NCBI RefSeq assembly: GCF_014235785.1
Contig: NZ_CP060137.1
Location: 2,294,001 to 2,358,000 of the forward strand
Origin: Bacillus sp. PAMC26568
GTDB taxonomy: Bacteria > Bacillota > Bacilli > Bacillales > Bacillaceae
DNA: 64,000 nucleotides
Direction: 5' to 3'
Positions 56,599 through 64,000 of this stretch are shown here, piece by piece. Both the position numbers and the translations under genes were made by a program. The notes beneath the pieces were generated by a model. The model saw nothing but the letters and a program-made list of their open reading frames with translations, did not search any database and was not told where the DNA came from. Positions within the stretch are counted from its first letter, which is position 1. Each line of letters opens with the position of its first letter.

Positions 56599-57015
56599 TT
56601 AGTTAGGATTAGGAACCACTATTTTATCCTCTTTATGAACATCCTCTGTTCCTGCATCTATTGCAGTCTTGTAATACCAACATTTATGATCAATCAAATT
56701 CATTGTTTTTTTTAGTTCTTCCATTTGAGCTTCTACACTGGCTTTTCGTTCTATAAACATTTCATATCTTTGTTTTAACGTAGAATCTCCCTCAGTACAC
56801 CAATCTATGAAAGCTTTAATCTCCTTTATAGGCATCCCAGTAGATTTCAGACATTCAATAATTTTTAAAGCCTCGATATCTGATTTCTTAAACACTCTGG
56901 TTCCACTTGGTGTTCGGTCTACGAAAGGCATAAGACCCTCTTTGTCATAGTAACGCAAAGTATATACTGTAAGGCTCAATTCCTTTGCTACTTCCCCAAT
57001 TGAATATGTGTTCAA
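56599..57015 (-). CDS. MerR-family regulator, one-Cys type (AdhR/NmlR-like)
   Basis: Regulator of 138 residues. N-terminal winged helix (about 1-70: YSIGEVAKELSLTVYTLRYY) and C-terminal coiled coil. A single Cys in IIECLKSTGMPIKEIK (C55 from this start) matches the position of the reactive Cys of AdhR, which senses aldehydes by thiol alkylation; another motif is DHKCWYYKTAIDAGTED. Start TTG 57015 after AAAGGGAG, in place of ATG 57033 which lies in it. The SDR and aldo/keto reductase promoters on both sides carry matching dyads, so it likely controls them. Confidence 0.87.
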   Translation of the reverse strand: MNTYSIGEVAKELSLTVYTLRYYDKEGLMPFVDRTPSGTRVFKKSDIEALKIIECLKSTGMPIKEIKAFIDWCTEGDSTLKQRYEMFIERKASVEAQMEELKKTMNLIDHKCWYYKTAIDAGTEDVHKEDKIVVPNPN

Positions 57016-57049
57016 AATGTATCTCCCTTTCATGATGATCTAAACCTCT

Positions 57050-57057
57050 AGTTAACT
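57050..57057 (+). promoter_or_regulatory. AGTTAACT core dyad in front of the MerR gene
   Basis: AGTTAACT with flanking CCTCT; same core as in the promoters at 57178 and 59640. Candidate autoregulatory site. Confidence 0.45.
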
Positions 57058-57177
57058 TGATATTTTATGAAATGAATATTAACATGGACAAATTTGTGTG
57101 TCAAAGTATCAAGAGATGATTGTGCAGTTTACCTCTATATCCTTAATGCAAACACACCCAATCAATAAATTTACTAC

Positions 57178-57208
57178 TTGACCTAGAGTTAACTATAAGG
57201 ATTAACAT
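57178..57208 (+). promoter_or_regulatory. MerR-type promoter of the aldo/keto reductase gene
   Basis: TTGACC, 19-base spacer containing TAGAGTTAACTATA, then TAACAT. Confidence 0.7.
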
Positions 57209-57295
57209 GTTGTTTAAAGAGAACTTGTAAAGTTATTTTAAAGAGATAAATAAAAAATTTCGGCTATTAGATTCATGTGAGGAGGAGTGAAAAAA

Positions 57296-58144
57296 TTGAA
57301 AAAAGTAAAAATTGCAGGAAAGGAAGTTTTTCCTATAGGCTTAGGTACTTCGAATATGGGAGATAATGCAGATAAATTTGAACAAGAAGTAGAAGCAATA
57401 AGAGTTGGTCTTGATAATGGCGTTCAAGTTATTGATACTGCTGAAATGTATGGTGATGGAAATGCAGAGAGATTGGTTGCACATGCTATTAAGCCTTATA
57501 ACCGTGAAAATTTATTTCTTATATCCAAAGTCCTTCCTTCAAATGCTTCGGAAAAGCGTTTACCGATTAGCTTAGAACAAAGCTTAAAAAGATTAAATAC
57601 GGACTATTTAGATTTATATTTGCTCCATTGGAAAGGGAATATTCCGATTAATGAGACGATTGAAGCTTTGGAGAAAGCAAGAATTCAAGGGAAAATTAGG
57701 TCATGGGGTGTTTCTAATTTAGATGTTGATGACTTAGAAAAAATAATAAACCTACCTGATGGAATAAAGTGTGCAACAAATCAAGTACGTTACAATTTGG
57801 GAGACCGAGGAATTGAATTTGATTTAGTACCTATGATGAATAACCTCGAAATGCCATTAATCGCCTATTCTCCAGTTGCTCGGGGTGATCGTTTTGGTGC
57901 CAACCTAACTAAACAAAAAGTTTTAAAGGGAATTGCTGAAAAACATCAATCAGATATCTTTCAAATATTATTAGCATGGTGTATTCGAAATGGTCAAACA
58001 ATTGCTATACCACAATCTCGTAATACCACTCATGTTATCGAAAATGTGAAAGCAGCTGAAATCCAATTAACACAGCAAGATTTGGATCAATTAGACTCAA
58101 TCAATCCAAAACCTAGCATGAAACAGCCCCTTGCTTTATGGTAA
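57296..58144 (+). CDS. Aldo/keto reductase
   Basis: NADPH-dependent carbonyl reductase, 282 residues. Start TTG 57296 is eight bases past GGAGGAG; a GTG at 57287 overlaps it. Catalytic tetrad visible: D and Y in VIDTAEMYGDG (D near 47, Y near 52), K in LISKVLP, H in LLHWKG. NADPH site AIPQSRNTTHVIEN near 245-258. Controlled by the MerR-type promoter at 57178; with the SDR and MerR genes it looks like an aldehyde detoxification unit. Confidence 0.9.
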   Translation: MKKVKIAGKEVFPIGLGTSNMGDNADKFEQEVEAIRVGLDNGVQVIDTAEMYGDGNAERLVAHAIKPYNRENLFLISKVLPSNASEKRLPISLEQSLKRLNTDYLDLYLLHWKGNIPINETIEALEKARIQGKIRSWGVSNLDVDDLEKIINLPDGIKCATNQVRYNLGDRGIEFDLVPMMNNLEMPLIAYSPVARGDRFGANLTKQKVLKGIAEKHQSDIFQILLAWCIRNGQTIAIPQSRNTTHVIENVKAAEIQLTQQDLDQLDSINPKPSMKQPLALW

Positions 58145-58291
58145 GAATGTTTCTACAGCTACTCTACAATGAATTACCTAATATGACATTACTCACTAAA
58201 GGATAAAATTGTCTAAGATGTCTCTCATCAGAGTTAAGAAGATAAATGAATTAATTATACTTAATAAATTTTATCGACAAGGAGGATTTTA

Positions 58292-58870
58292 ATGGATATC
58301 CATAACTTTTTAGCGCACTTAAACCGAGGAGAAGCGGTGGAGGGAGATTCAGAGATGCATCAGATGATGCACAAAGTCTCACAAGAGGCATTGAAGTTAA
58401 CCGCTGAGTTAAACGGACATTATCATACTCCCCAAGAAATTCAAGAACTGTTTTCCCGGTTGATTGGTAAACAAGTAGACAACACCTTTGCCATCTTCCC
58501 TCCTTTTTATACGGATTGTGGGAAAAACATTAATGTGGGCAAGAATGTCTTTATCAACTCAGGCTGTCGCTTTCAGGATCAGGGTGGAATTACAATTGGC
58601 GATGGTGTTCTCATTGGGCACAATGTCGTCTTGGCTACTCTTAATCACGACATTGATCCTAGAAAGCGCAGCACTATGCATCCTGCGCCCATTTCGATTG
58701 GTCATGATGTCTGGATTGGTGCAAATGCCACAGTCGTTCCCGGTGTAACCATTGGTGATGGAGCTATTATCGCTGCTGGTGCAGTTGTGACAAAGGATGT
58801 CCCTCCCAATGTTATCGTAGGAGGTGTGCCTGCGAAGATATTAAAGAAAATTGAAACCAGTCAGGAATAA
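58292..58870 (+). CDS. Maltose/galactoside O-acetyltransferase family protein
   Basis: Acetyl-CoA sugar transferase of the left-handed beta-helix (LbH) type, 192 residues. N-terminal helical part ([19 protein letters not shown]), then hexapeptide repeats ([28 protein letters not shown]) with the catalytic-His segment LATLNHDI, and closing [22 protein letters not shown] 58292 after AAGGAGG. Monocistronic. Acceptor sugar unknown. Confidence 0.9.
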   Translation: MDIHNFLAHLNRGEAVEGDSEMHQMMHKVSQEALKLTAELNGHYHTPQEIQELFSRLIGKQVDNTFAIFPPFYTDCGKNINVGKNVFINSGCRFQDQGGITIGDGVLIGHNVVLATLNHDIDPRKRSTMHPAPISIGHDVWIGANATVVPGVTIGDGAIIAAGAVVTKDVPPNVIVGGVPAKILKKIETSQE

Positions 58871-58873
58871 TTC

Positions 58874-58969
58874 TATGTGATTCCTAATGTTGGCGGTGCA
58901 GCTCTTTATGGTAAAACAGATTTAATTTTATTTGATAAGATAGAATCATTTTTCACAGAAAATATATAA
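58874..58969 (+). pseudogene. Tail of an alpha/beta hydrolase
   Basis: 31-residue fragment YVIPNVGGAALYGKTD then FDKIESFFTEN and TAA. The pattern P-N-x-G-x-x-x-L-Y-x-K-T-D-L-I-x-F-D-K-I-x-x-F-F is the usual C-terminus of YcjY-type hydrolases. No start; four bases after the acetyltransferase stop, so a deletion joined the two. Confidence 0.6.
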
Positions 58970-59009
58970 ATGAATCCTATTAAAAAGCATGTAGAAAGGA
59001 TTACATAGA

Positions 59010-59536
59010 ATGAAAAAATTCTTTTCTATCCTTTGTTTGTTTATTTTTAGCTTTGGTTTGACTGCCTGTGCTATTAGTGAAACAAATGAAAGTAAAGAAA
59101 CTAATCAAGAGGATTTGCCAACCAGTGACTCAATTCAAGAAACGAGGGATATTGATATGTCAAACCCATCAACGATGATAGATTTAAACATAACAATAGG
59201 CGATCAGGTATTTTCTGCAAAGCTTTACGATAACCAAACCACTCAGGCATTTATCGAAAAACTACCTTTAGTCATAAACATGAGCGATCATAATAGTAAT
59301 GAAAAATTCTATAACTTTTCAGATACACTCCCAACATATTCCGAGAGACCCGGGGAGATTAATGCGGGAGATATCATGTTGTATGGAGATAATGTCTGGT
59401 ATTGTTTTATGAAACCTTCTCAAGTACTTATAGCTACACTCGTATCGGATATATTGAGGAGGCAGTACGCTTTGCTCAATCTGTCGGAGACGGTGATATA
59501 AATGTCTCTTTTGATTTGGCTGAAGATAGGGAGTAA
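59010..59536 (+). pseudogene. Cyclophilin-like lipoprotein, one-base frameshift
   Basis: Lipoprotein with signal peptide and lipobox LTAC (Cys at residue 20). The cyclophilin-like domain reads IDLNITIGDQVFSAKLYDN, PGEINAGDIMLYGDN up to about 59390 in frame. One base is then lost near 59394: the continuing frame would give LVLFYETFSSTYSYTRIGYI and ends DINVSFDLAEDRE, TAA 59534-59536, as the family should. As read, the frame ends at 59501 with an unrelated tail. A sequencing slip is possible. Confidence 0.75.
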
Positions 59537-59581
59537 ATAAGAATAAAAGACTCTATATATTATTGGGATAATCTTAAACTA

Positions 59582-59615
59582 CCCTAAAAGCATGCTTTTA
59601 GGGCTTATTTTCTTT
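59582..59615 (+). terminator. Terminator of the cyclophilin-like gene
   Basis: CCCTAAAAGCATGCTTTTAG and further G, a 22-base palindrome (59582-59603), followed by T-rich sequence. Confidence 0.75.
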
Positions 59616-59639
59616 TTTTATTAAAAAAAACAATTTTTC

Positions 59640-59670
59640 TTGACATAGAGTTAACTATAAAAGGTAAATT
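59640..59670 (+). promoter_or_regulatory. Third MerR-type promoter
   Basis: TTGACA, 19-base spacer TAGAGTTAACTATAAAAGG, TAAATT. The spacer shares TAGAGTTAACTATAA with the aldo/keto reductase promoter; it is aimed at a broken gene. Confidence 0.65.
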
Positions 59671-59784
59671 TACTTACATCATACAAATAATTAGAAAAAA
59701 ATCAGGAGTAAAACAGCCAGATAGATGGTCAGATATAAGATAAAAAAACATGATAATAAATAAAAAATTGGAGGGAAATACAGG

Positions 59785-59926
59785 ATGAATAAATGGCTAT
59801 TTAATTGAAGATGCAGATGTATGTTTATCTTGTGCAACAGGTTGGGGAGAAGCTTTAACATTTTTAAAGATGTATATTGAGTTCGGTATTACAACAAATG
59901 AATTGAAATGTCTTTTAAAATTGTGA
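59785..59926 (+). pseudogene. Broken short gene behind the third MerR-type promoter
   Basis: GGAGGG and ATG 59785 open only seven codons; a one-base shift gives NGYLIEDADVCLSCATGWG and KMYIEFGITTNELK to TGA 59924-59926. It looks like the beginning and part of a deleted coding region. No family recognised. Confidence 0.35.
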
Positions 59927-60023
59927 ATTAATATACTATTGGGCCATATGTTGGAGTAGAAAGACGAAAAAATACATATCTATTTGCTAGGGAGTACAAA
60001 TATACTGGCAATACACAAACATC

Positions 60024-60062
60024 AAGAGACGATTAATCCAAAAGTAATCGTCTCTTTCTTTT
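60024..60062 (+). terminator. Terminator before the ArsR gene
   Basis: AGAGACGATTA pairs with TAATCGTCTCT followed by TTCTTTT. Confidence 0.75.
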
Positions 60063-60140
60063 CAAAGGATAAAATCTAAGAAAATAAAAAGTTGTTCATA
60101 CTCAGTTGGTATAATGGTTACCTTATGACTAAAATAAAAT

Positions 60141-60170
60141 TTGACAAGACACCAAATAGTGCCGTATTCT
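60141..60170 (+). promoter_or_regulatory. Promoter of the ArsR-SRPBCC operon with flanking dyad
   Basis: TTGACA, 18-base spacer, TATTCT. GACACCAAAT (60148-60157) begins in the spacer and is repeated inverted as ATTTGGTGTC (60191-60200), followed by GTTTTTG. It may be the ArsR operator or, as RNA, an attenuator. Confidence 0.55.
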
Positions 60171-60234
60171 AAATAGTGAATAGGACTCCATTTGGTGTCG
60201 TTTTTGATTCATGCAGATCAGGGGGAGAGTGATA

Positions 60235-60561
60235 TTGAACAGGATAAGACCAATTAGAGATGTTTATGACGCAGTTGCCGATCCAACTCGGCGTAAACTG
60301 CTGCGTTTGTTGGCAGATGCAGAAGAGTTACCTCTTTACGAATTAACCGCTCAATTTCAAATGGGCCGTACCGCTGTATCTAAACATTTGGCTATCCTTA
60401 AAGAAGCTGGTTTAGTTTCTGACCGTAAAGTTGGTAGAGAAACAAGGTATCGACTAAATGCAGCTCCCCTACAGGAAATTAAAGATTGGGTATCTTTTTA
60501 CGATGGATTCTGGAAAGAAAGAATTGTTAAATTAAATCTTTTATTGGAGGAAAAAAAATGA
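60235..60561 (+). CDS. ArsR-family transcriptional regulator (SRPBCC-linked)
   Basis: Winged-helix repressor of 108 residues, TTG start 60235 after GGGGGAGAG. DPTRRKLLRLLADAEELPLY, then the recognition helix RTAVSKHLAILKEAGL and wing RKVGRETRYRLN. No Cys-based metal site is visible. It overlaps the SRPBCC gene by ATGA (60558-60561), the common pairing in Bacillus. Confidence 0.9.
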   Translation: MNRIRPIRDVYDAVADPTRRKLLRLLADAEELPLYELTAQFQMGRTAVSKHLAILKEAGLVSDRKVGRETRYRLNAAPLQEIKDWVSFYDGFWKERIVKLNLLLEEKK

Positions 60562-60974
60562 AACCAGATGTATCATTAGATTTTCAATTTAAAAGTTCAA
60601 CCGAGCAGGTGTGGAACGCTTTAACAGATTCGGATACTCTTGCAAAATGGATATGGAAAAATGACTTTAAACCAATCGTAGGACATAAATTTCAATTCCG
60701 AGCTGAGCCAAATGAATGGTGGAATGGAATTGTAGATAGTGAAGTATTAGTAGTGGATGAGCCTAATAAACTTTCTTACACCTGGGTAAGTGCCGGAGAA
60801 AGCACTACTGTTACATGGACATTGAATAAAGGTTCAGATGGAACTATCCATCTTCATCTCGATCAAACTGGATTTAGTGAAGAAACAAGAGCCCGCGAAG
60901 GAGCCATCGAGGGAGCTAAATATGCTTGGATGAATATGGGTGATCAGCTCGGAAAAGTGTTAGAGGAAATGTAA
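60558..60974 (+). CDS. SRPBCC-fold protein (AHSA1 family)
   Basis: Hydrophobic-ligand-binding START/AHSA1 fold, 138 residues. Seen: FKSSTEQVWNALTDSDTLAKW near the start, GIVDSEVLVVDEPNKLSYTW in the middle and an C-terminal helix WMNMGDQLGKVLEEM. Function of the ArsR-linked members is unknown; ligand binding is suggested. Confidence 0.88.
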   Translation: MKPDVSLDFQFKSSTEQVWNALTDSDTLAKWIWKNDFKPIVGHKFQFRAEPNEWWNGIVDSEVLVVDEPNKLSYTWVSAGESTTVTWTLNKGSDGTIHLHLDQTGFSEETRAREGAIEGAKYAWMNMGDQLGKVLEEM

Positions 60975-61508
60975 CACACACTCTATCCTGTTGGTGTATT
61001 TCTTTAAACTATAAACGATTGTAAGAATTGTTAGGTAACAAAGAAGGCTGGGTTTATGTGTGAACTTGTTTAAAAGGTTATTTGGAATAGTATGGTGTTA
61101 ATTTGAGAGCAGCATTAGTAAAATAACCTTTAGGATTAAAGAGATTGTGATTTAAGATGTTATTTCGCTATACAACTAAGACTATTAAACAAAATAGGAA
61201 TTCCACAGTTATTCCATTATATGGCGTGTTTCTGGAGCTAGAAATGCGCCCTTTTCAATGAATTGGACCAATTAATGGGATAAGAGAAGGAAGTATTAGA
61301 AAGATAATGCGATCAACGATGGGAATATCAATTTGTATCGTTGTTCCTAATCGCATTGATATGTCCCCCGTGCGCTTCTACAATCCATGCGAAATGGATA
61401 AGCCAGGCTGCAATTAAATGAATTTGTTGATTCGAAAAAAACTCAACAAATCATTTGAAGTTGTGCTAACATGGCAATACTAGATTTAGAGAATGGAGAA
61501 GATATCCG
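60975..61508. other. 530-base region before the UvrA-like gene
   Basis: No coding gene seen. At 61306-61357 AATGCGAT...ATCGCATT and, inside it, AACGAT...ATCGTT form a long interrupted hairpin. Ribosome site GGAGAA (61495-61500) closes the region. Confidence 0.5.
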
Positions 61509-64000
61509 ATGAAAATAAATCAATTAATTGCCAACAATATTAACCGTTTAGATGCCGTCTTGCCGGAAGATCAATCGTTAGGAATTGCTGGTTTGTCCGG
61601 ATCTGGTAAAACCACGTTTTGTCAAACCATTGGTGAAGAATCCAAGAAGCGTCTCGTCTCCTTATTGCCCAAAGCTGAATATCAGTATTTGTTTTCTAAT
61701 ATAATGGAAACGAATTTTAGTGCCATCAAGATGGAAGACATGCCTTTAGTTCTTTTTCTAGGGAAATCATCGATTTCTTCTAATCCGCGTTCAACGATTG
61801 GCACCCATACCGGCGTTTTTAAAGAGATTCGCGTGCGGCTTGCTGAAAAATTTAATCTTTCCCCTGAAGTTTTTTCCTTTAATAATGCATTAGGCTGGTG
61901 TCCTGAGTGTAAAGGACGCGGTACTACCAAAAATGTCGAATGTAAAAAGTGTGAGGGCAGACGTTATAATCCGGAAGTTGAGCAATATAAGATAGAATTA
62001 TTGAATCAACCACATAGTATTTCCGATATCAACAATTTAAGCATTGAATCAATTCATTCCCTTTCAGAGGAATTACATATTAATGAAGCGAAACAACATA
62101 TTCTTAAAAATATTATCAATATGAATATTGGTTACTTAACATTAAATCGGATCATGGGTACATTGTCAGGAGGGGAATTAACACGGCTATATTTGGCAGA
62201 ATTCATGGCAGTAAGTGTTAATACCGTGATCATTGTTGATGAAATCTCCGTTGGTCTTGATCACCAAACCCTATTGAAAATTTTAGAAGAGATTAAACAA
62301 TTGGGCTATAAGAATCAAATTTGGCTTATCGATCATTCTGACACTGTGCTAGATACAGCTGATGAGCAATTGTTCTTTGGGCCTGGCAGTGGTAAATACG
62401 GGGGAAAAATTGTCGAAGAATCACCTCGTCCAAAACCTGTGTTTGGGGAACGAAATCAGTCTATGCCAACAGAATACTATCAATTTCATGATCTATACTG
62501 TCGTAATATTCAAATGGCTGAAATTCAGATTCCCAAAAATAGAGTTGTAACCTTTACAGGTGAGTCTGGATGTGGTAAATCGACCCTTGTAAATGAGTGT
62601 ATCTCCAAGGATTTTCTGAAGCGATATCCAAAAGATAAACTGGTCATGGTAGGGCAGGACCGAAACCAGTCGATTACCAGCCGGTCAACAGTTGCGACGT
62701 TTCTTGATATCAAAAAGAAACTTACCAAATACAGTGACGAAATTGATGATATTTTTCAGCGCTCAATTGAAGACATTATTGTGGAACTTCCAAATGAAGA
62801 CATCGCTCATAAACGCTTGAGTTTACTGATCAAACTGGGACTCGGTTATTTGACGTTGGAACGAAAAACACAAACCTTGTCGACAGGTGAATTTCAGTGT
62901 GTTCATTTAGTTTCTGAGCTGTTTTCGAACTCAAGAAACCCACATACTCTTTTTATTTTTGACGAGCCTTCAAAAGGTTTATCACAAAATATTTTGAACC
63001 AATTCATTGATAGTGTAAGGGTCATTCTGCAAGATGAATCTGTTTCAATTATGATGATTGAACATAATGCCTATATGCTGGAAAGCTCTGATTTTATCGT
63101 TGATTTTGGTAAAAGACAGCTAGAACCTGTCGGGCATCTTGATGTTGTCAGTCATGATGATTATTATCGTCTTAAAAATAGGGAAGATATTGCTGCTCCA
63201 TTGACTATTTCTTCCTCACTCAAGCAGCAAAATGGCATTACCTATTTAAAAGAAAATCATATCGATTATTTTAAAAAGGCAGAAAACGTCTATAAGGGCG
63301 GCATCTTAAAAAGCTTATCATCAATGGCCCGTCTGATTTATGATGAATACGAATCTGAAACCATTGCACCCGTTATCGCCATTGATCTAGAAAGACATTT
63401 GTATAGCCAATATAGTTTTTTCTATGAAATTGGCGGCCTGATCAACCATATTGTGGCGGCGCATCCGACCAATAAAGATACTAGAAGCTTCGATTTCTTT
63501 TATCAAGAAAATCATTGTCCATGCTGCTCGGGCCGCCTGGTGATTGAAAAATTTGATATAGATGTTGTCATTCAGGACAAAACCGTTCCATTTTGGGATG
63601 GCCTATTGCATCCAGACGTGATGGAGGTATTAAAATATTATCAATATCCAAAATTACAATTCTTATTTGATGAGATAAAGAATGAACTTGGTCAAGATAT
63701 TAGTAAAAGCTATAATGAGATGACAGAAGCAGAAAAGCATACATTTTTATATGGTTATTGGGAAAAGTCATTTTATGATAAAGCAGGCAAGTCACGGAGA
63801 ACATGGGAAGGCTTTAATTTAATCATTGGGCGTTATATGTTTATTTCGAAATCCATTATTAAAGAGCATATGAAAGCATCAAAAGAGATGATAATCTGTC
63901 CAATCTGTCAAGGAACTGTGCTTAACCATCATAAAAAACTAAAATTTGGTGACACTGATATTCGAGAGATTATTCATCAACCAATTAATCAGGTGATAAA
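61509..64000 (+). CDS. UvrA-like ATPase with rearranged domains (3' truncated by window edge)
   Basis: Open from ATG 61509 through the last base, 830 residues seen, no stop. Order: Walker A GLSGSGKTT (28-36); zinc motif C131-P-E-C134 ... C145-K-K-C148-E-G-R-R-Y; signature LSGGEL (219-224); Walker B VIIVDEIS (240-247); second Walker A TGESGCGKST (350-359); signature TLSTGEF (456-462); Walker B LFIFDEPSKGLS (481-492). After this about 290 residues with C670-P-C-C673 and CPIC (797-800) resemble the N-terminal insertion of UvrA (EEK-x-FLYG, then R-R-x-W-E-G), so the halves appear rearranged or a third partial module follows. It belongs to the UvrA-like paralogues in accessory DNA, some of which confer drug resistance; no partner UvrB is here. 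Confidence 0.82.
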   Translation, partial: MKINQLIANNINRLDAVLPEDQSLGIAGLSGSGKTTFCQTIGEESKKRLVSLLPKAEYQYLFSNIMETNFSAIKMEDMPLVLFLGKSSISSNPRSTIGTHTGVFKEIRVRLAEKFNLSPEVFSFNNALGWCPECKGRGTTKNVECKKCEGRRYNPEVEQYKIELLNQPHSISDINNLSIESIHSLSEELHINEAKQHILKNIINMNIGYLTLNRIMGTLSGGELTRLYLAEFMAVSVNTVIIVDEISVGLDHQTLLKILEEIKQLGYKNQIWLIDHSDTVLDTADEQLFFGPGSGKYGGKIVEESPRPKPVFGERNQSMPTEYYQFHDLYCRNIQMAEIQIPKNRVVTFTGESGCGKSTLVNECISKDFLKRYPKDKLVMVGQDRNQSITSRSTVATFLDIKKKLTKYSDEIDDIFQRSIEDIIVELPNEDIAHKRLSLLIKLGLGYLTLERKTQTLSTGEFQCVHLVSELFSNSRNPHTLFIFDEPSKGLSQNILNQFIDSVRVILQDESVSIMMIEHNAYMLESSDFIVDFGKRQLEPVGHLDVVSHDDYYRLKNREDIAAPLTISSSLKQQNGITYLKENHIDYFKKAENVYKGGILKSLSSMARLIYDEYESETIAPVIAIDLERHLYSQYSFFYEIGGLINHIVAAHPTNKDTRSFDFFYQENHCPCCSGRLVIEKFDIDVVIQDKTVPFWDGLLHPDVMEVLKYYQYPKLQFLFDEIKNELGQDISKSYNEMTEAEKHTFLYGYWEKSFYDKAGKSRRTWEGFNLIIGRYMFISKSIIKEHMKASKEMIICPICQGTVLNHHKKLKFGDTDIREIIHQPINQVI

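Larger units (their letters stand above)
59537..60234. other. 700-base region with promoter, broken gene and terminators
   Basis: Holds a terminator (59582-59615), a MerR-type promoter (59640-59670), a broken short gene (59785-59926), a terminator (60024-60062) and the ArsR-SRPBCC promoter (60141-60170). Confidence 0.6.

Noticed and set aside
60090..60125. tRNA-like word CTCAGTTGGTATAATGG
   Set aside because: Only a D-arm-like stretch; no anticodon arm, T-arm or CCA-end pairing follows.

Overview
The window comes from a low-G+C, spore-former-type Bacillota, most likely a Bacillaceae genome (Bacillus sensu lato, for example Metabacillus or Cytobacillus). Grounds: strong AGGAGG-type ribosome sites, frequent TTG/GTG starts, CcpA-type cre boxes, adaA-adaB, lutABC, kip/pxp and CotA-like gene sets, and hairpin-plus-T-run terminators. 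The species cannot be fixed from the sequence alone.

Layout. 1-5737: tail of a sugar ABC importer (solute-binding protein, two permeases) with two Gfo/Idh/MocA dehydrogenases and a TIM-barrel epimerase, a sugar or polyol oxidation operon. 6308-9125: a second methionine aminopeptidase and a multicopper oxidase, lying between inverted copies of a ~45-bp repeat. 9492-11644: a zinc-free alcohol dehydrogenase/quinone reductase and a wrecked macrolide phosphotransferase gene. 11833-23883: glycolate/glyoxylate/lactate block: GntR regulator, glcE-glcF-glcD, malate synthase G, malic enzyme, FAH-fold enzyme, IclR regulator, lactate permease. 24066-26018: adaA-adaB and rpiA. 26279-28672: amidohydrolase, DUF59/MIP18 protein and DJ-1 protein behind a perfect cre box. 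28847-35771: CdaR-type regulator, second glcD-glcF pair, lutABC. 35819-39518 (minus): 5-oxoprolinase pxpB-pxpC-pxpA plus an NRAMP-fold transporter that has lost the metal motif. 39632-41932: a promoter, a structured leader RNA and two terminators in front of a MutS2-like ATPase. 41947-44792: small lipoprotein, repetitive hydrophobic protein, phospholipase-A2-like protein, speD. 44915-54397: molybdenum cofactor and formate dehydrogenase island: fdhD, moaA, moeA (with an in-frame 30-bp tandem duplication), mobB, moaE, moaD, fdhA, DUF1641, an OFA-family transporter. 54536-64000: accessory region with gene debris (serine recombinase, alpha/beta hydrolase tail, frameshifted cyclophilin-like gene), a MerR-type regulon (SDR, MerR, aldo/keto reductase) with 19-bp-spacer promoters, a sugar acetyltransferase, an ArsR-SRPBCC pair, and a large UvrA-like ATPase that runs off the window.

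How it works together. The core theme is oxidation of small hydroxy acids: glycolate and lactate are taken up by the lactate permease, oxidised by Glc or Lut complexes to glyoxylate or pyruvate, glyoxylate is condensed with acetyl-CoA by malate synthase G and malate is decarboxylated by malic enzyme. A 17-bp palindrome before glcE occurs again, exactly reverse-complemented, before malate synthase, which argues that one regulator (probably the adjacent GntR protein) controls both units. No CRISPR array, rRNA or tRNA gene was seen.
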